A stretch of 64,000 bases of DNA. It comes from Thermomonas sp. XSG. Its GTDB lineage: Bacteria > Pseudomonadota > Gammaproteobacteria > Xanthomonadales > Xanthomonadaceae. The stretch lies in the NCBI RefSeq assembly GCF_014678725.1, contig NZ_CP061497.1, positions 2,744,001 through 2,808,000 of the forward strand, in the 5' to 3' direction. The position numbers and the translations under genes were made by a program. Positions 1 through 8,990 of this stretch are shown in pieces. The notes beneath the pieces were generated by a model. The model saw only the letters and a program-made list of their open reading frames with translations. It was not told where the DNA came from and made no database searches. Position 1 is the first letter of the stretch. Every line of letters starts with the position of its first letter.

Positions 1-2
1 TC

Positions 3-29
3 GCGGAACTGCCCAAGTCGGCCCGCTGA
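3..29 (+). CDS. C-terminal end of an upstream gene, possibly tssC
   Basis: The first bases read as the tail of a protein ending AELPKSAR followed by TGA. Such a tail before hcp would suit the large sheath protein TssC, which precedes hcp in many type VI clusters. Only eight codons are visible, so the assignment rests on gene order alone. Confidence 0.3.
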   Translation, partial: AELPKSAR

Positions 30-71
30 CGCCTGTTTCCCTTTTCCCTTCCAATCTGAGGAGATTCCAAG

Positions 72-563
72 ATGGCTTCCGATTACCTGCTCGAGCTTGA
101 TGGCATCAAGGGCGAGTCGCTCGACGAAAAGCACAAGGACAAGATCGAAATCGATTCGTTCACCTGGGGCGTCAGCAACGCCGGCAACATGGGGCGCGGC
201 GGCGGCGGCGGCACCGGCAAGGCCGACTTCCAGGACCTGACCTTCACCAAGCAGACCGACAAGGCGAGCCCGTTGCTGGTGAAGGCAGCGGCCACCGGCG
301 ACCACATCAAGAAGGCCGTGTTGACCGCGCGCAAGGCCGGCGGCAAGGGTGGCCAGGTCGAATACTTCAAGATCACCCTGGAGGACGTGATGGTGAGTTC
401 GTTCACCACCGGCGGCAACGCGGGCGGCTCCTCGATCCCGATCGATTCCTTCAGCCTGAACTACACCAAGATGAAGTACGAGTACATGCCGCAGAAGGCG
501 GACGGCAGCTTGGAGGGCGCCATCATCGCCCAGTACGATCGCGCGCTGAACAAGGCCTCCTGA
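72..563 (+). CDS. hcp: Type VI secretion tube protein Hcp
   Basis: This 163-residue protein has the usual length of Hcp, whose hexameric rings stack into the inner tube of the type VI secretion system and are expelled with effectors. Family features are the opening MASDYLLELDGIKGES, the conserved IEIDSFTWGVSN segment near residues 26-37 and a C-terminal beta strand SFSLNYTKMKYEY. A glycine-rich loop at about residues 43-48 is typical of exported tubes. A GAGGAG ribosome binding site lies 9 bases before the ATG. The next gene is tssE, so this is structural Hcp within the apparatus operon rather than an orphan. Confidence 0.95.
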   Translation: MASDYLLELDGIKGESLDEKHKDKIEIDSFTWGVSNAGNMGRGGGGGTGKADFQDLTFTKQTDKASPLLVKAAATGDHIKKAVLTARKAGGKGGQVEYFKITLEDVMVSSFTTGGNAGGSSIPIDSFSLNYTKMKYEYMPQKADGSLEGAIIAQYDRALNKAS

Positions 564-641
564 TAGCGGGCGTCTCCGCGGCCCGTTGCGCATGTCGCGA
601 CGGGCCGCTGCCTTTTCCCGGATCCGCCACGAGGGCAGGAC

Positions 642-1082
642 ATGCGTGGACTGATGGACCGTCTGGTCGACCTGGCCTTGCCGGAGGACACCGGTCGTCG
701 GGTATCGATCACCGACATCCGCAACAGCGTTTCCCGTGATCTGGAGAACCTCCTCAACACCCGTTCGGAAGCTGCGCGGATGATCCCTGAGGTGTTCAAG
801 GAATGCCGCGCCTCGTCGCTGACCTACGGCATCCTGGATTTCTCTTCCTACAGCCTGCTCAGCCCGCACGATCGCGACCGCATCCGCCGTTCGCTGGAAC
901 AGGCGATCGCGCTGCACGAACGCCGGCTGACCCGGATCCGCGTCACCCTGGAACCGCAGCGCGAGCTGGACCGCGCCTTGCGCTTCCGGGTCGATGCGTT
1001 GATGGAGCTGGGTGACGACAACGAAAAGGTGCAGTTCGACGCGGTGTTGCAGCTCAACACCCAGACCTACGTGGTGCGCTGA
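642..1082 (+). CDS. tssE: Type VI secretion baseplate subunit TssE (gp25-like)
   Basis: The 146-residue product matches TssE, the baseplate wedge protein related to phage T4 gp25 that anchors the contractile sheath. The segment IRNSVSRDLENLLNTR (about residues 27-42) and the later YGILDFSSYSL are typical of the GPW/gp25 family, and the C-terminus ends in the usual beta strands (DAVLQLNTQTYVV). It lies 78 bases after hcp in the same direction. The usual next genes, tssF and tssG, do not follow: a convergent gene begins 14 bases downstream. This is therefore the end of a short type VI operon or of a divided cluster. Confidence 0.9.
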   Translation: MRGLMDRLVDLALPEDTGRRVSITDIRNSVSRDLENLLNTRSEAARMIPEVFKECRASSLTYGILDFSSYSLLSPHDRDRIRRSLEQAIALHERRLTRIRVTLEPQRELDRALRFRVDALMELGDDNEKVQFDAVLQLNTQTYVVR

Positions 1083-1096
1083 GCCGACGGCGCCGC

Positions 1097-2659
1097 CTAC
1101 GCCTCCAGCAACGCCATCCTCGCCGCCTGGTGCAGGCCGTCGGCCAGCTGCGGCGCCAGCTTCTGCCGCCACCACGCCGCCGGACGCAGTGCCTCCGGGC
1201 CTTCTCCCTCCGCTGCCGGCAGGGCTGACATCCGCAGCGCCAGGTCATCGAGCAGCGCCACGTGGTCGCGGCTGCCATCGAGCAGCTGGATGAGTTCGAT
1301 CGCCAGGCGGCTGTCCAGGCGGACCATCGATGGGCGGAGGCTGGCCACGCAGTCCGCGCCGGCCTCCAGTTGCAGGCGTGCCAGCGCGCTGGCACGCGGC
1401 TTCGCGCCCGGCTCCGCCGCGAACCGGGGGGGCTCGCAGTGCAGTCCCAACAGACCGTGCTCGAAGCCGCTCAGCAGTGCCTGCGCCAGCGCGGATGCAT
1501 CCTCGTCGGGACCGGCCGTGCTGCCGGCAGCCGCGCGCGCGCGCGTCAGCAGGTCGGGGAAGGCCAGTGGCAGCGGGAACGCTTCAGCGATGGCGTCCAG
1601 TGCCGCCTGGATCACCGGGTGGTCGGTGCTCAGCGCAGCGCCATCGCTGCTGCGGAAGCCGATGGTTCCGGCATCGTCCGTGTCCGCGGCGTCGCGCTGC
1701 AGGTGCCCGACCGCATGCAGGCTCCGGGTCGCATCTGCTTCGGCGGGGCGCATGACAGCGGCCTCCGCGCGACAGAGCAGCGTCTGCCGGAACCGGCGCC
1801 CCTTCAGGAAGTCCAGGTACTGTTCGCGCTGCAGTACGTCGCCGTCGGCGAGCGCAGCAAGCCCGGGGCGTGCTTCCGGCGCCAGCGCGGCGTCGCTCAT
1901 CTCGTGGTAGTCCGCTTCGGCCAGGAAGCGCAGGCCGTGGGCCTGGGCCTGCGCGGCAAAAGCCGTGATGCTCAGGGGCTCATTGATCTGCGCCAGGTCG
2001 TCGTGAAACAGCACGGCGTGGTCGGTGCGGCGCAGCAGGTCGGCAGCCTCGTCGCGGATAACCTCGGCATAGGGCTTGCCCTCGGGGACCGCCGCACCCA
2101 GCCAGCCGAGGAACTGCCGTGCGCTGGCGATTCTCGCAGTCGGCTCCTCGATGCCGGCGCAGTGGTGGCGCAGCATGTCCCACATCACCCGGCGCAGGTG
2201 GCAACCCGGCAGTGCGTTGTAGCTGATGTAGGCGATGCCGGCGTCGGCCAGCCGCTGCCGGCAGAGCGCCAGCAGGTGATCGCGCACCTGCGGTGGTACC
2301 CAGGAGTAGAACCCGTGCGCGGTGATGTAGTCGAAGGCTTCCCGGCCGGGGTCCCAGCGGGTCAGGTCGGCTTGTACCAATAGCAGGTTCTCCAGTCCCA
2401 GCCGCCGCCGCATTGCCTCGCCGCGTGCGATCGCGTTGCGCGACATGTCGATGCCGACGAAGCGCGCCTGCGGGTACGCCATCGCCAGGGCCAGCAGCTG
2501 CAGGCCGTCGCCGCATCCCACCTCCAGCAGGCGGCACCGCGAAGGTGGCGCGCAGTCCAGCCCATGCAGGCGACCGATGGCGGCCAGCCGCGACGGGTGC
2601 ATCTGCGGCAGCACATGCGCCGGATATTCCAGGGTGTCGTAGGCGAACTCCGTGCTCAT
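1097..2659 (-). CDS. SAM-dependent methyltransferase with C-terminal regulatory domain
   Basis: This 520-residue protein has a class I methyltransferase fold. The SAM motif LEVGCGDG is at residues 45-52 and the acidic ribose-binding strand FVGIDMS near 67-73. The middle and C-terminal parts resemble the methyltransferase regulatory domain family (PF10119 type), which occurs in large methyltransferases of unknown substrate; the segment YISYNALPG after the fold is typical. The start codon overlaps the stop of the upstream sensor kinase gene by 4 bases, so the two are translationally coupled. The substrate cannot be inferred. The gene ends 14 bases from tssE, which is convergent. Confidence 0.8.
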   Translation of the reverse strand: MSTEFAYDTLEYPAHVLPQMHPSRLAAIGRLHGLDCAPPSRCRLLEVGCGDGLQLLALAMAYPQARFVGIDMSRNAIARGEAMRRRLGLENLLLVQADLTRWDPGREAFDYITAHGFYSWVPPQVRDHLLALCRQRLADAGIAYISYNALPGCHLRRVMWDMLRHHCAGIEEPTARIASARQFLGWLGAAVPEGKPYAEVIRDEAADLLRRTDHAVLFHDDLAQINEPLSITAFAAQAQAHGLRFLAEADYHEMSDAALAPEARPGLAALADGDVLQREQYLDFLKGRRFRQTLLCRAEAAVMRPAEADATRSLHAVGHLQRDAADTDDAGTIGFRSSDGAALSTDHPVIQAALDAIAEAFPLPLAFPDLLTRARAAAGSTAGPDEDASALAQALLSGFEHGLLGLHCEPPRFAAEPGAKPRASALARLQLEAGADCVASLRPSMVRLDSRLAIELIQLLDGSRDHVALLDDLALRMSALPAAEGEGPEALRPAAWWRQKLAPQLADGLHQAARMALLEA

Positions 2660-4278
2660 GCGGTGTCTCCCGTGCGTGCGCGGGCTGCCAGCACGGCCGC
2701 CAGCATGGCTTCGCGCAGTCGGTGCGGAGCCACCGGTTTGAACAGCACCGGGATATGGCTGGCCATGATCGCGTCGACCCGCTCGGGCCGGGTTTCGCCG
2801 GTCACCAGCAGGCGCGCGAAAGGCGGATGTTGTGCGTCGGCGCCGTAGTGACTGGCGATCGCTCCCAATACTTCCAAGCCGCTATGCTCGTCCTGTAGGT
2901 GCAAATCGCTCAGGACCAGGTCGGGCGGGGCGGGCCAGCCGGACAGGCGGGCGAGGGCACCGGCCTCGTCGGAGGCCGTGCGGATATCGCAGCCCCATTC
3001 CTGCAGCAGGACGCGCAGGCCTTCCAGAATGCCGGGCTCGTCGTCGATCGCAAGCACGCGCAGGCCGCCGAGGTCGAGCGGGATGTCGATGCCGTCGCTG
3101 CCGACAGGCGCGCGCGCAGTGCCGGGCTCCAGCGTGATCGACACCCGCGTACCGCGGCCGAGCCGCGACGCGAGGTCGATCCGGCAATCCACAAGGCTCG
3201 CAAGCCGCTGCACGGTCGCCAGCCCGAGGCCCAGACCGCGCTTGCGCTCCCCGGTGCGGGTATCGGCCTGCTTGACCTGGTAGAACTCCTCGAACACGCG
3301 GTGCTGGTGTTCCGCGGCGATGCCGCAACCGGTATCCCACACGTCCACCCGGATCCTGCCGGACGCCTGGTGGCGTACCCCGATCAGCACGCCGCCGGCA
3401 TCGGTGTACCGCAAGGCATTGCTGACCAGGTTGTTGAGGATGCGCGCCAGCATGGTGCGGTCGCAGTGCACCCACGCATCGGTCTTGCGCACCACCAAGC
3501 GCAGTCCGCGCGACTCCGCCAGCATGCGGAAATTGCGGCTGACTTCGTCGAAGACGCCATCCAGGTACACGTCCACCGGCTCCGCGCGCATGCTGCCGGC
3601 TTCCAGCCGCGACAGGTCCAGCAGTTCCGAGAACAACTGGTCCAGCGAGGCCACGCATTCCTCGATGTGCATCATCCGCGCCAGCTTGTCCGGGTCGGTT
3701 TCGCCTGCGCGCAGGGTGGAAGAGAACAGCGTCAGCGCGTACAGCGGCTGGCGCAGGTCGTGGCTGGCAGCGGCCAACAGGCGCGAGCGGGCCTGGCTGG
3801 CGGCCTCCAGCTTGGCGTTCTTGTCGGCCAGCTCGATGGAAGCGCGTCCCAGCTCGCTCTGCATGCGGTTGCGTGCGCTGGCCAGCAGCTTTGATGCCTG
3901 GTTGACCCCCAGCTGCAGCCGGCGGATGGCGCCTTCCCGCTTCACCGGGTGCACGTGCACCGCTTCGCCGCGACCGAGCCTGTCCATGGCGACGCCCAGC
4001 TCATCCAGCGGTCGCAGGACCTGGATCGCGATGTCCCAGCTGAGTGCCACCACCAGTGCCAGGGCGCCTACCAGCAACAGGCCGCTGAGCCACAACGCCG
4101 GTCCCATGCCGCTGGCGAGGGGGCCGTGCGACAGCTGCCAGGCGCCATAGACCAGCAGGCAGAAGGCAATGGACACCGCCAGCGTGAGCGGCATCACCAC
4201 CCGCCAGGCCCACTGCCTGAGCATGGAGTCCCGCGGTCGATTCGGGCCTGGACCCGCCGGGGCCGGGGATGCCTGCAT
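2656..4278 (-). CDS. Hybrid sensor histidine kinase with C-terminal receiver domain
   Basis: From the ATG at 4278 the product has 540 residues. Two membrane helices (about 27-46 and 59-79) enclose a very short periplasmic loop. They are followed by a HAMP-like stretch, a coiled coil, a HisKA domain with SHDLRQP (phosphoacceptor His about 173), an ATPase domain (N-box NNLVSNALRYT about 282, DTGCGI about 315, GLGLGL about 348) and a receiver domain (AIDDEP about 410, phosphoacceptor Asp about 458 in VLSDLHL, later FKPV). The SHDLRQP H-box is common in kinases with such receivers. An upstream in-frame extension to 4422 runs through the tRNA terminator and is unlikely. With almost no sensor loop, the signal may be membrane-borne or cytoplasmic. 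Confidence 0.88.
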   Translation of the reverse strand: MQASPAPAGPGPNRPRDSMLRQWAWRVVMPLTLAVSIAFCLLVYGAWQLSHGPLASGMGPALWLSGLLLVGALALVVALSWDIAIQVLRPLDELGVAMDRLGRGEAVHVHPVKREGAIRRLQLGVNQASKLLASARNRMQSELGRASIELADKNAKLEAASQARSRLLAAASHDLRQPLYALTLFSSTLRAGETDPDKLARMMHIEECVASLDQLFSELLDLSRLEAGSMRAEPVDVYLDGVFDEVSRNFRMLAESRGLRLVVRKTDAWVHCDRTMLARILNNLVSNALRYTDAGGVLIGVRHQASGRIRVDVWDTGCGIAAEHQHRVFEEFYQVKQADTRTGERKRGLGLGLATVQRLASLVDCRIDLASRLGRGTRVSITLEPGTARAPVGSDGIDIPLDLGGLRVLAIDDEPGILEGLRVLLQEWGCDIRTASDEAGALARLSGWPAPPDLVLSDLHLQDEHSGLEVLGAIASHYGADAQHPPFARLLVTGETRPERVDAIMASHIPVLFKPVAPHRLREAMLAAVLAARARTGDTA

Positions 4279-4392
4279 GCTGCCTTGGTTGCGATTGCCG
4301 GAGATACCGCGGCAAACGGACTGTGGCGGCGGCTGCGGCCATCGTGCGTGGAGCGACAGGCGGCCGCGGCGGTCGTTCCGGCGCCGGAAACG

Positions 4393-4415
4393 AAAAAACC
4401 GCCTTTCGGCGGTTT
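4393..4415 (-). terminator. Rho-independent terminator of tRNA-Pro
   Basis: On the minus strand an 8-bp stem AAACCGCC/GGCGGTTT with a GAAA loop is followed by a run of T residues. It lies 21 bases after the tRNA 3' end and separates it from the sensor kinase gene. Confidence 0.85.
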
Positions 4416-4436
4416 CACGCAACAGCTTGATTTGAT

Positions 4437-4513
<77 letters not shown>

Positions 4514-4658
4514 ACAGCTGAGCCGCGCATTTTAGGGACATGTCCCGTCCTCGGCAAGTCCCCCGCGATGCATCCACCGTCGATATGCCGTTTCCGACCT
4601 TCGGGGGAAAGGTCGCGCCCGCTAAACTAGCGGTTTTCCGCGCCACCGGAGCCCCACC

Positions 4659-6038
4659 GTGATCAAGCCACGCACCCCTACCGGGGTCATGGAACTGCTG
4701 CCGCGCGACCAGATCGCGTTCCAGCGGATGCTCGACACCATCCGCCAGACCTTCGAGCGCTTCGGCTTCCTGCCGGTGGAAACGCCGGTGATGGAGCTGT
4801 CCGAGGTGCTGCTGACCAAGTCGGGCGGCGAAACCGAGCGGCAGGTGTACTTCGTGCAGTCCACCGGTGCGCTGGAGAAGCAGGCGGAGGGCTTGCCGGA
4901 ACTGGCGCTGCGCTTCGACCTTACCGTGCCGCTGGCGCGCTATGTGGCGGAGCATGAGCACGACCTCGCGTTCCCGTTCCGGCGCTACCAGATGCAGCGG
5001 GTGTACCGCGGCGAGCGCGCTCAGCGCGGGCGCTTTCGCGAGTTCTACCAGTGCGACATCGACGTGATCGGCAAGGACAGCCTGTCGCCGCGCTTCGACG
5101 CTGAGATCCCGGCGGTGATCGCAGCGGTGTTCGAGCGACTGGCGATCGGCGAGTTCACCATCCAGTTCAACCACCGCAAGTTGCTGCGGGGTTACTTCGA
5201 AGGCCTCGGCATCGAGGGCGAGGCGCAGCTGCTGGTGCTGCGCGAGCTGGACAAGCTGGACAAGCGCGGCGCGGACGCCGTGCGCGAAACGCTGGCGGGT
5301 GAGGGCTTCGGGCTCGGCCCGGAGGTCATCGATAAGTTGATGTCGTTCTCGCAGGTGCGCTCGCACGGCCACGCCGACGCGCTGGCCAAGCTCGATGCGC
5401 TGGGCGCCGGCACGCCGCTGTTCGACGAAGGCCGCGAAGAGCTGCGCACCATCCTCGACCAGCTCAAGGCGCTGGGCGTGGCGGAGTCGCGCTACGCGCT
5501 GAACCTGTCGATCGCACGCGGGCTGGATTACTACACCGGCATCGTCTACGAGACCACCCTCGACGCCTATCCGCAGATCGGCTCGATCTGCTCTGGCGGC
5601 CGCTACGAAAACCTCGCCGGCCATTACACCAAGTCGAAGCTGCCGGGCGTCGGCATCTCCATCGGCCTGACCCGCCTGTTCTATCAGTTGCAGGACGCAG
5701 GCCTGGTTGCCACCGCCGACAGTTCGGTGGACGTGTTGCTGGCGCTGCTGGATGACGCCGGGCTCGCGCATGCGCTGGCGCTCTCGCAGCGGCTGCGTGC
5801 GGCCGGCCTCAACGTGGAGACCCAGCTGGAGCCGCGCAAGCTGGCCAAGCAGTTCCAGTACGCCGACAAGGCCGGGATCCGCTTCGTGGTGATGCGCGGC
5901 GAGGATGAGGCCGCGCGCGGCGTGGTCACAGTCAAGGACCTGCGTCGCGGCGAACAGTTCGAGGTGGCGGAGGCCGAGCTGGCCGCGGCCCTGCTGGTGG
6001 AACGCGAGCAGCTGCGCAGCACGGCGGGGAAGGCGTGA
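4659..6038 (+). CDS. hisS: Histidyl-tRNA synthetase
   Basis: HisS charges tRNA-His with histidine. The 459-residue product has the class II synthetase motifs: [12 protein letters not shown] (84-95), the motif 2 region with [22 protein letters not shown] (about 114-135) and the histidine-specific [12 protein letters not shown] near residue 287. A C-terminal anticodon-binding domain with [13 protein letters not shown] follows. The start is GTG at 4659, giving [15 protein letters not shown]. The stop overlaps the ATG of the ammonia-lyase gene, so the two are probably co-translated. The his biosynthesis operon lies 3 kb downstream. Confidence 0.96.
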   Translation: MIKPRTPTGVMELLPRDQIAFQRMLDTIRQTFERFGFLPVETPVMELSEVLLTKSGGETERQVYFVQSTGALEKQAEGLPELALRFDLTVPLARYVAEHEHDLAFPFRRYQMQRVYRGERAQRGRFREFYQCDIDVIGKDSLSPRFDAEIPAVIAAVFERLAIGEFTIQFNHRKLLRGYFEGLGIEGEAQLLVLRELDKLDKRGADAVRETLAGEGFGLGPEVIDKLMSFSQVRSHGHADALAKLDALGAGTPLFDEGREELRTILDQLKALGVAESRYALNLSIARGLDYYTGIVYETTLDAYPQIGSICSGGRYENLAGHYTKSKLPGVGISIGLTRLFYQLQDAGLVATADSSVDVLLALLDDAGLAHALALSQRLRAAGLNVETQLEPRKLAKQFQYADKAGIRFVVMRGEDEAARGVVTVKDLRRGEQFEVAEAELAAALLVEREQLRSTAGKA

Positions 6039-7933
6039 TGAAGGATGTCGTCAGGCTGGACGGGGTGTCGCTGACCCGTGCCCAGCTGGTGGAGGTGGCG
6101 CGTGGCGCGCAGGTGGCGCTGGATGCCCAGGCGCTGGAGCGGGTGGCGCATGCCGCCGAGTTCCTGCTGGAGCAGGTGGCGAAGCAGGAGCCGATCTACG
6201 GCATTTCCACGGGTTTCGGCAGCAATGCCGACAAGCTGCTGGGCAGCCACCGCCTGCGCGACGAACTGCCGGGTGCGGCCCGGTCCGGGCAGCCGCCGCA
6301 TATCGAACTGCAGCGCAATCTGATCGTCACCCACGCGGTCTGCGTGGGCGAACCGTTTGCGCCGGAAGTGGTGCGGGCGATGCTGTGCATCCGCATCAAC
6401 ACGCTGTTGCGCGGCCATTCCGGCATCCGCGTGCAGACGCTGCAGGCGCTGGCGGCGATGCTCAATGCCGGCATCGTGCCGGTGGTGCCGCAGCTGGGAT
6501 CGGTGGGCGCCTCCGGCGACCTGGCGCCGCTGTCGCATCTGGCCATCGTTCTGCTGGGCGGTGGCGAAGCCTTCGTCGACGGCCAGCGCATGCCGGGCGC
6601 CGACGCGCTGGCGCGCAAGGGCCTGCAGCCGGTCGAGCTGTCGTACAAGGAAGGCCTGGCGCTGAACAACGGCACCGCGCAGATGCTGGCCACCGGCGTG
6701 CTGGCGGTGCAGCTGCTGGAAGACCTGCTGGATACAGCCGACCTGGCCGCGGCGATGACCATCGATGCTTTCGCCGGCCGCCTTGGTGCGTTCGCGCCGG
6801 AAGTGCACGCGCTGCGCCCGCATCCCGGGCAGGTGCAGACCGCCGCCAACCTGCGACGCCTGTTGGACGGTTCCACCCTGTCCGACATCGCCTACCACCT
6901 GGTGCCGAAGTTCCGCCAGTGGCTGCCGGGCAGCTGGGACAGCCCGTCGCTGCAGGCGCTGGGCTTCGACATCGGCTGGGACTGGGTGGGCTTCGCCCAG
7001 CGCCATGGCCGCGAGAAGTTCTACCAGCGCTTCCTGCCGTTCCGCGGCGGCAAGAAGCACCAGCCGCAGGACAGCTACTCGCTGCGCTGCATCCCGCAGG
7101 TGCATGGCGCAGTGCGCGACGCGCTGGAGCAGGCCAAGCGGGTGCTGGAGATCGAGCTCAATGCGGTGACCGACAACCCGCTGGTCTTCCCGGACAAGAC
7201 CGGCGCGGCGTTCGTTGAGGAGCAGGTGATCTCCGCCGGCCATTTCCACGGCATGCCGCTGGCGCTGGCGATGAGCTACCTGAAGGCGGCGATTCCGGTG
7301 CTGGCTTCAATCAGCGAGCGTCGCCTCAACAAGCTGGTCGATCCGGCCACCAATGACGGCCTGCCGCCGTTCCTGATCGGCAACGAGGACGGCACCGAGT
7401 CCGGTCACATGATCGTGCAGTACACCGCCGCGGCCATCGTCAACGACCTCGCCAGCCGCGCGATGCCCGCCTCGGTCTATTCCATCCCGACCTCGGCCAA
7501 TGCCGAAGACCATGTTTCGATGGGTGCCAACGAGGCGCGCCACGTGCTGGCGATGGCGCAGGACCTGGGTAAGGTGCTGGGGCTCGAGCTGTTCACCGCC
7601 GCGCAGGCGCTGGACCTGCGCCGCGACATGATCAATGCCGCCCGCGAGCTGGCCCGTCGCAGCGATGCCGGCGGCTTCGCTGCGAAGATCGGTGGCGGTC
7701 CGCTGCCCGATGCGGCCGAGCGCGCGGCATTCCTGGCCGAAGTGGACGCACTGCGCGAACAGCTCGCCCGTTCCGGCGAATTCCAGCCGGGCAGGGCGGT
7801 CGCCACTGCCCACGCCGCTATCCGCGCGCGCATTCCCTATCTGGACCGCGACCGCGCGCTGGATGGCGAAGTGGCCGCCGCCGTGGCGATGGTGGCGGAC
7901 GGGAGCATCCTCGCGGCGGTGCGTGCGGGCTGA
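6038..7933 (+). CDS. Aromatic amino acid ammonia-lyase, histidine ammonia-lyase-like, long form
   Basis: The product belongs to the HAL/PAL/TAL family, which eliminates ammonia from histidine, phenylalanine or tyrosine. The MIO cofactor triad Ala-Ser-Gly lies at 158-160 in VGASGDLAPLSH, the catalytic Tyr at about 54 in IYGISTGFG, and NNGT and YSLRCIPQVHGA are conserved. The specificity position reads TH (98-99) in LQRNLIVTHA, closer to the Ser-His of histidine lyases than to the HL or L of TAL/PAL. At 631 residues it is about 120 longer than ordinary HutH, with an insertion of some 40 residues around 281-341 rich in Trp, Phe and Arg. No hut genes are nearby. The ATG at 6038 overlaps the hisS stop. 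Substrate uncertain. Confidence 0.85.
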   Translation: MKDVVRLDGVSLTRAQLVEVARGAQVALDAQALERVAHAAEFLLEQVAKQEPIYGISTGFGSNADKLLGSHRLRDELPGAARSGQPPHIELQRNLIVTHAVCVGEPFAPEVVRAMLCIRINTLLRGHSGIRVQTLQALAAMLNAGIVPVVPQLGSVGASGDLAPLSHLAIVLLGGGEAFVDGQRMPGADALARKGLQPVELSYKEGLALNNGTAQMLATGVLAVQLLEDLLDTADLAAAMTIDAFAGRLGAFAPEVHALRPHPGQVQTAANLRRLLDGSTLSDIAYHLVPKFRQWLPGSWDSPSLQALGFDIGWDWVGFAQRHGREKFYQRFLPFRGGKKHQPQDSYSLRCIPQVHGAVRDALEQAKRVLEIELNAVTDNPLVFPDKTGAAFVEEQVISAGHFHGMPLALAMSYLKAAIPVLASISERRLNKLVDPATNDGLPPFLIGNEDGTESGHMIVQYTAAAIVNDLASRAMPASVYSIPTSANAEDHVSMGANEARHVLAMAQDLGKVLGLELFTAAQALDLRRDMINAARELARRSDAGGFAAKIGGGPLPDAAERAAFLAEVDALREQLARSGEFQPGRAVATAHAAIRARIPYLDRDRALDGEVAAAVAMVADGSILAAVRAG

Positions 7934-7948
7934 GGGTTTGCTGTGACT

Positions 7949-8842
7949 TCAGTCAGTGCCGGCTTGCAGCAAGCCGGCACGCCTGAGCATTGAAACCAGC
8001 TTGTTGCGGAATTCGGGGTCTCCGCTGCGCCAACCTCGGGTGCTGTCGATCAGCTTGCCGCCCTGGATGATGGCAAAGGTCGGCATGTTCCATTTCGGGA
8101 TCACGGCCCATTCCGCACGGTTACGAATCGCCAGCATCGGGGTCCGAGGATGGGTGCGGTTCCATTCCCGTAGCGCATCCAGATCCTCGTTGCCGGGGGG
8201 CAGCGAAAGCCAGCGCGCATGCCGCGTGAACACCGGGCCAAGCACTGGGTCATTCGCGATGTCGTTGGCGGCATCGGCTGAAAAGTGACAACCCGCCGCC
8301 ACGATGATCTGCAATGGCTGCAGATCGATACCTGTGCGCGTCAGCGTATTGCCGTCCTTACTGAAGCGCCATGCGCTCGGCAAGCCGGGGTCGGTGTCGA
8401 GGAACGCCGGCACTTGGGGCAGGCCGGAATCTGTATGCCGTGCGGCGAAGCTGCGGGCTGCATCGAAGCGGCCTGCGCTCAGCAATGCATTGAACAAGCG
8501 TGATCTGGCCCGATTGTCCGCAAGGCCGCGTCGCTCCATTTCGCCGAGGACGCGCTGCGCCGAAGCGGTGACGTGCGCGGCGCTGGTGTAGAAGATCGCG
8601 GTTTCTGCTGCCTCCCAATGTCGCTTCAGGTCGGTGTCGCTGTGGTTGCGCAGTTGCCCCGCATTGTCGATGTCGCCGAAGTTCCTGTCGTAGCTGCGCT
8701 GGATTCGTGTCGCGAATCCCAGATCATCCGGGCGCGGCGATTGCTGCACATCCGCCTCAACCCTATTTGCGCGCCGGGCAACCTCCGTCTCGGCTGCTCG
8801 CACGGGCAGAGCCGTTATCGCGGCTGACAAGGTCAGGATCAT
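7949..8842 (-). CDS. Exported protein with possible thioredoxin-fold C-terminal half
   Basis: I do not recognise a named family. From the ATG at 8842 (297 residues) the start MILTLSAAITALPVRAAETEVARR looks like a short signal peptide; a GTG 12 bases upstream (8854) is an alternative giving VRTL in front. The N-terminal half is helical and charged. The C-terminal half alternates strands and helices (QIIVAAGCHFS, TPMLAIRNRAEW, MPTFAIIQGGKLI) in the order expected for a thioredoxin-like fold, with a cis-Pro-like MPTF but only one Cys where CxxC would be. A redox or scaffold role in the periplasm is inference. It converges on the ammonia-lyase gene and diverges from the his regulator. Confidence 0.6.
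   Translation of the reverse strand: MILTLSAAITALPVRAAETEVARRANRVEADVQQSPRPDDLGFATRIQRSYDRNFGDIDNAGQLRNHSDTDLKRHWEAAETAIFYTSAAHVTASAQRVLGEMERRGLADNRARSRLFNALLSAGRFDAARSFAARHTDSGLPQVPAFLDTDPGLPSAWRFSKDGNTLTRTGIDLQPLQIIVAAGCHFSADAANDIANDPVLGPVFTRHARWLSLPPGNEDLDALREWNRTHPRTPMLAIRNRAEWAVIPKWNMPTFAIIQGGKLIDSTRGWRSGDPEFRNKLVSMLRRAGLLQAGTD
7956..7980. repeat. 11-bp inverted repeat between convergent genes
   Basis: GTGCCGGCTTG and CAAGCCGGCAC are separated by three bases, forming a very stable hairpin. It lies in the last codons of the minus-strand gene and just after the ammonia-lyase stop. Neither strand has a T tract, so it is a barrier or mRNA 3'-end stabiliser rather than a proven terminator. 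Confidence 0.55.
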
Positions 8843-8907
8843 GAGCGTGCGCACACGAGGCAGCTTATGTCTCAAGAACGGGCTTGCCAACTGCGCGCCC
8901 TTGGGAT

Positions 8908-8931
8908 AATGTATTAACACGCTAATACATT
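8908..8931. promoter_or_regulatory. Palindromic operator of the his operon (predicted HisR site)
   Basis: A perfect 9-bp inverted repeat, AATGTATTA and TAATACATT, is separated by six bases (ACACGC). It is AT-rich within very GC-rich DNA and lies 60 bases before the TrpR-like regulator gene that heads the his operon. TrpR-family proteins bind such CTAG/TAAT-type palindromes, so autogenous, histidine-dependent repression is the natural inference. A GATAAT hexamer (8905-8910) overlaps the left arm and could be the -10 element, so binding would block polymerase. Confidence 0.75.
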
Positions 8932-8990
8932 GATCCAACTGATGCAGGCAGTTCAGTTCCTTGCGTCCTGCCGTCATCCCCGAGGCCTCG

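Noticed and set aside
4279-4422. N-terminal extension of the hybrid sensor kinase to 4422
   Set aside because: It reads through the tRNA-Pro terminator and adds Arg/Pro-rich residues with no family support.
8932-8990. Possible his attenuator and leader peptide
   Set aside because: No run of His codons, no terminator/antiterminator pair; control is better explained by the palindrome.
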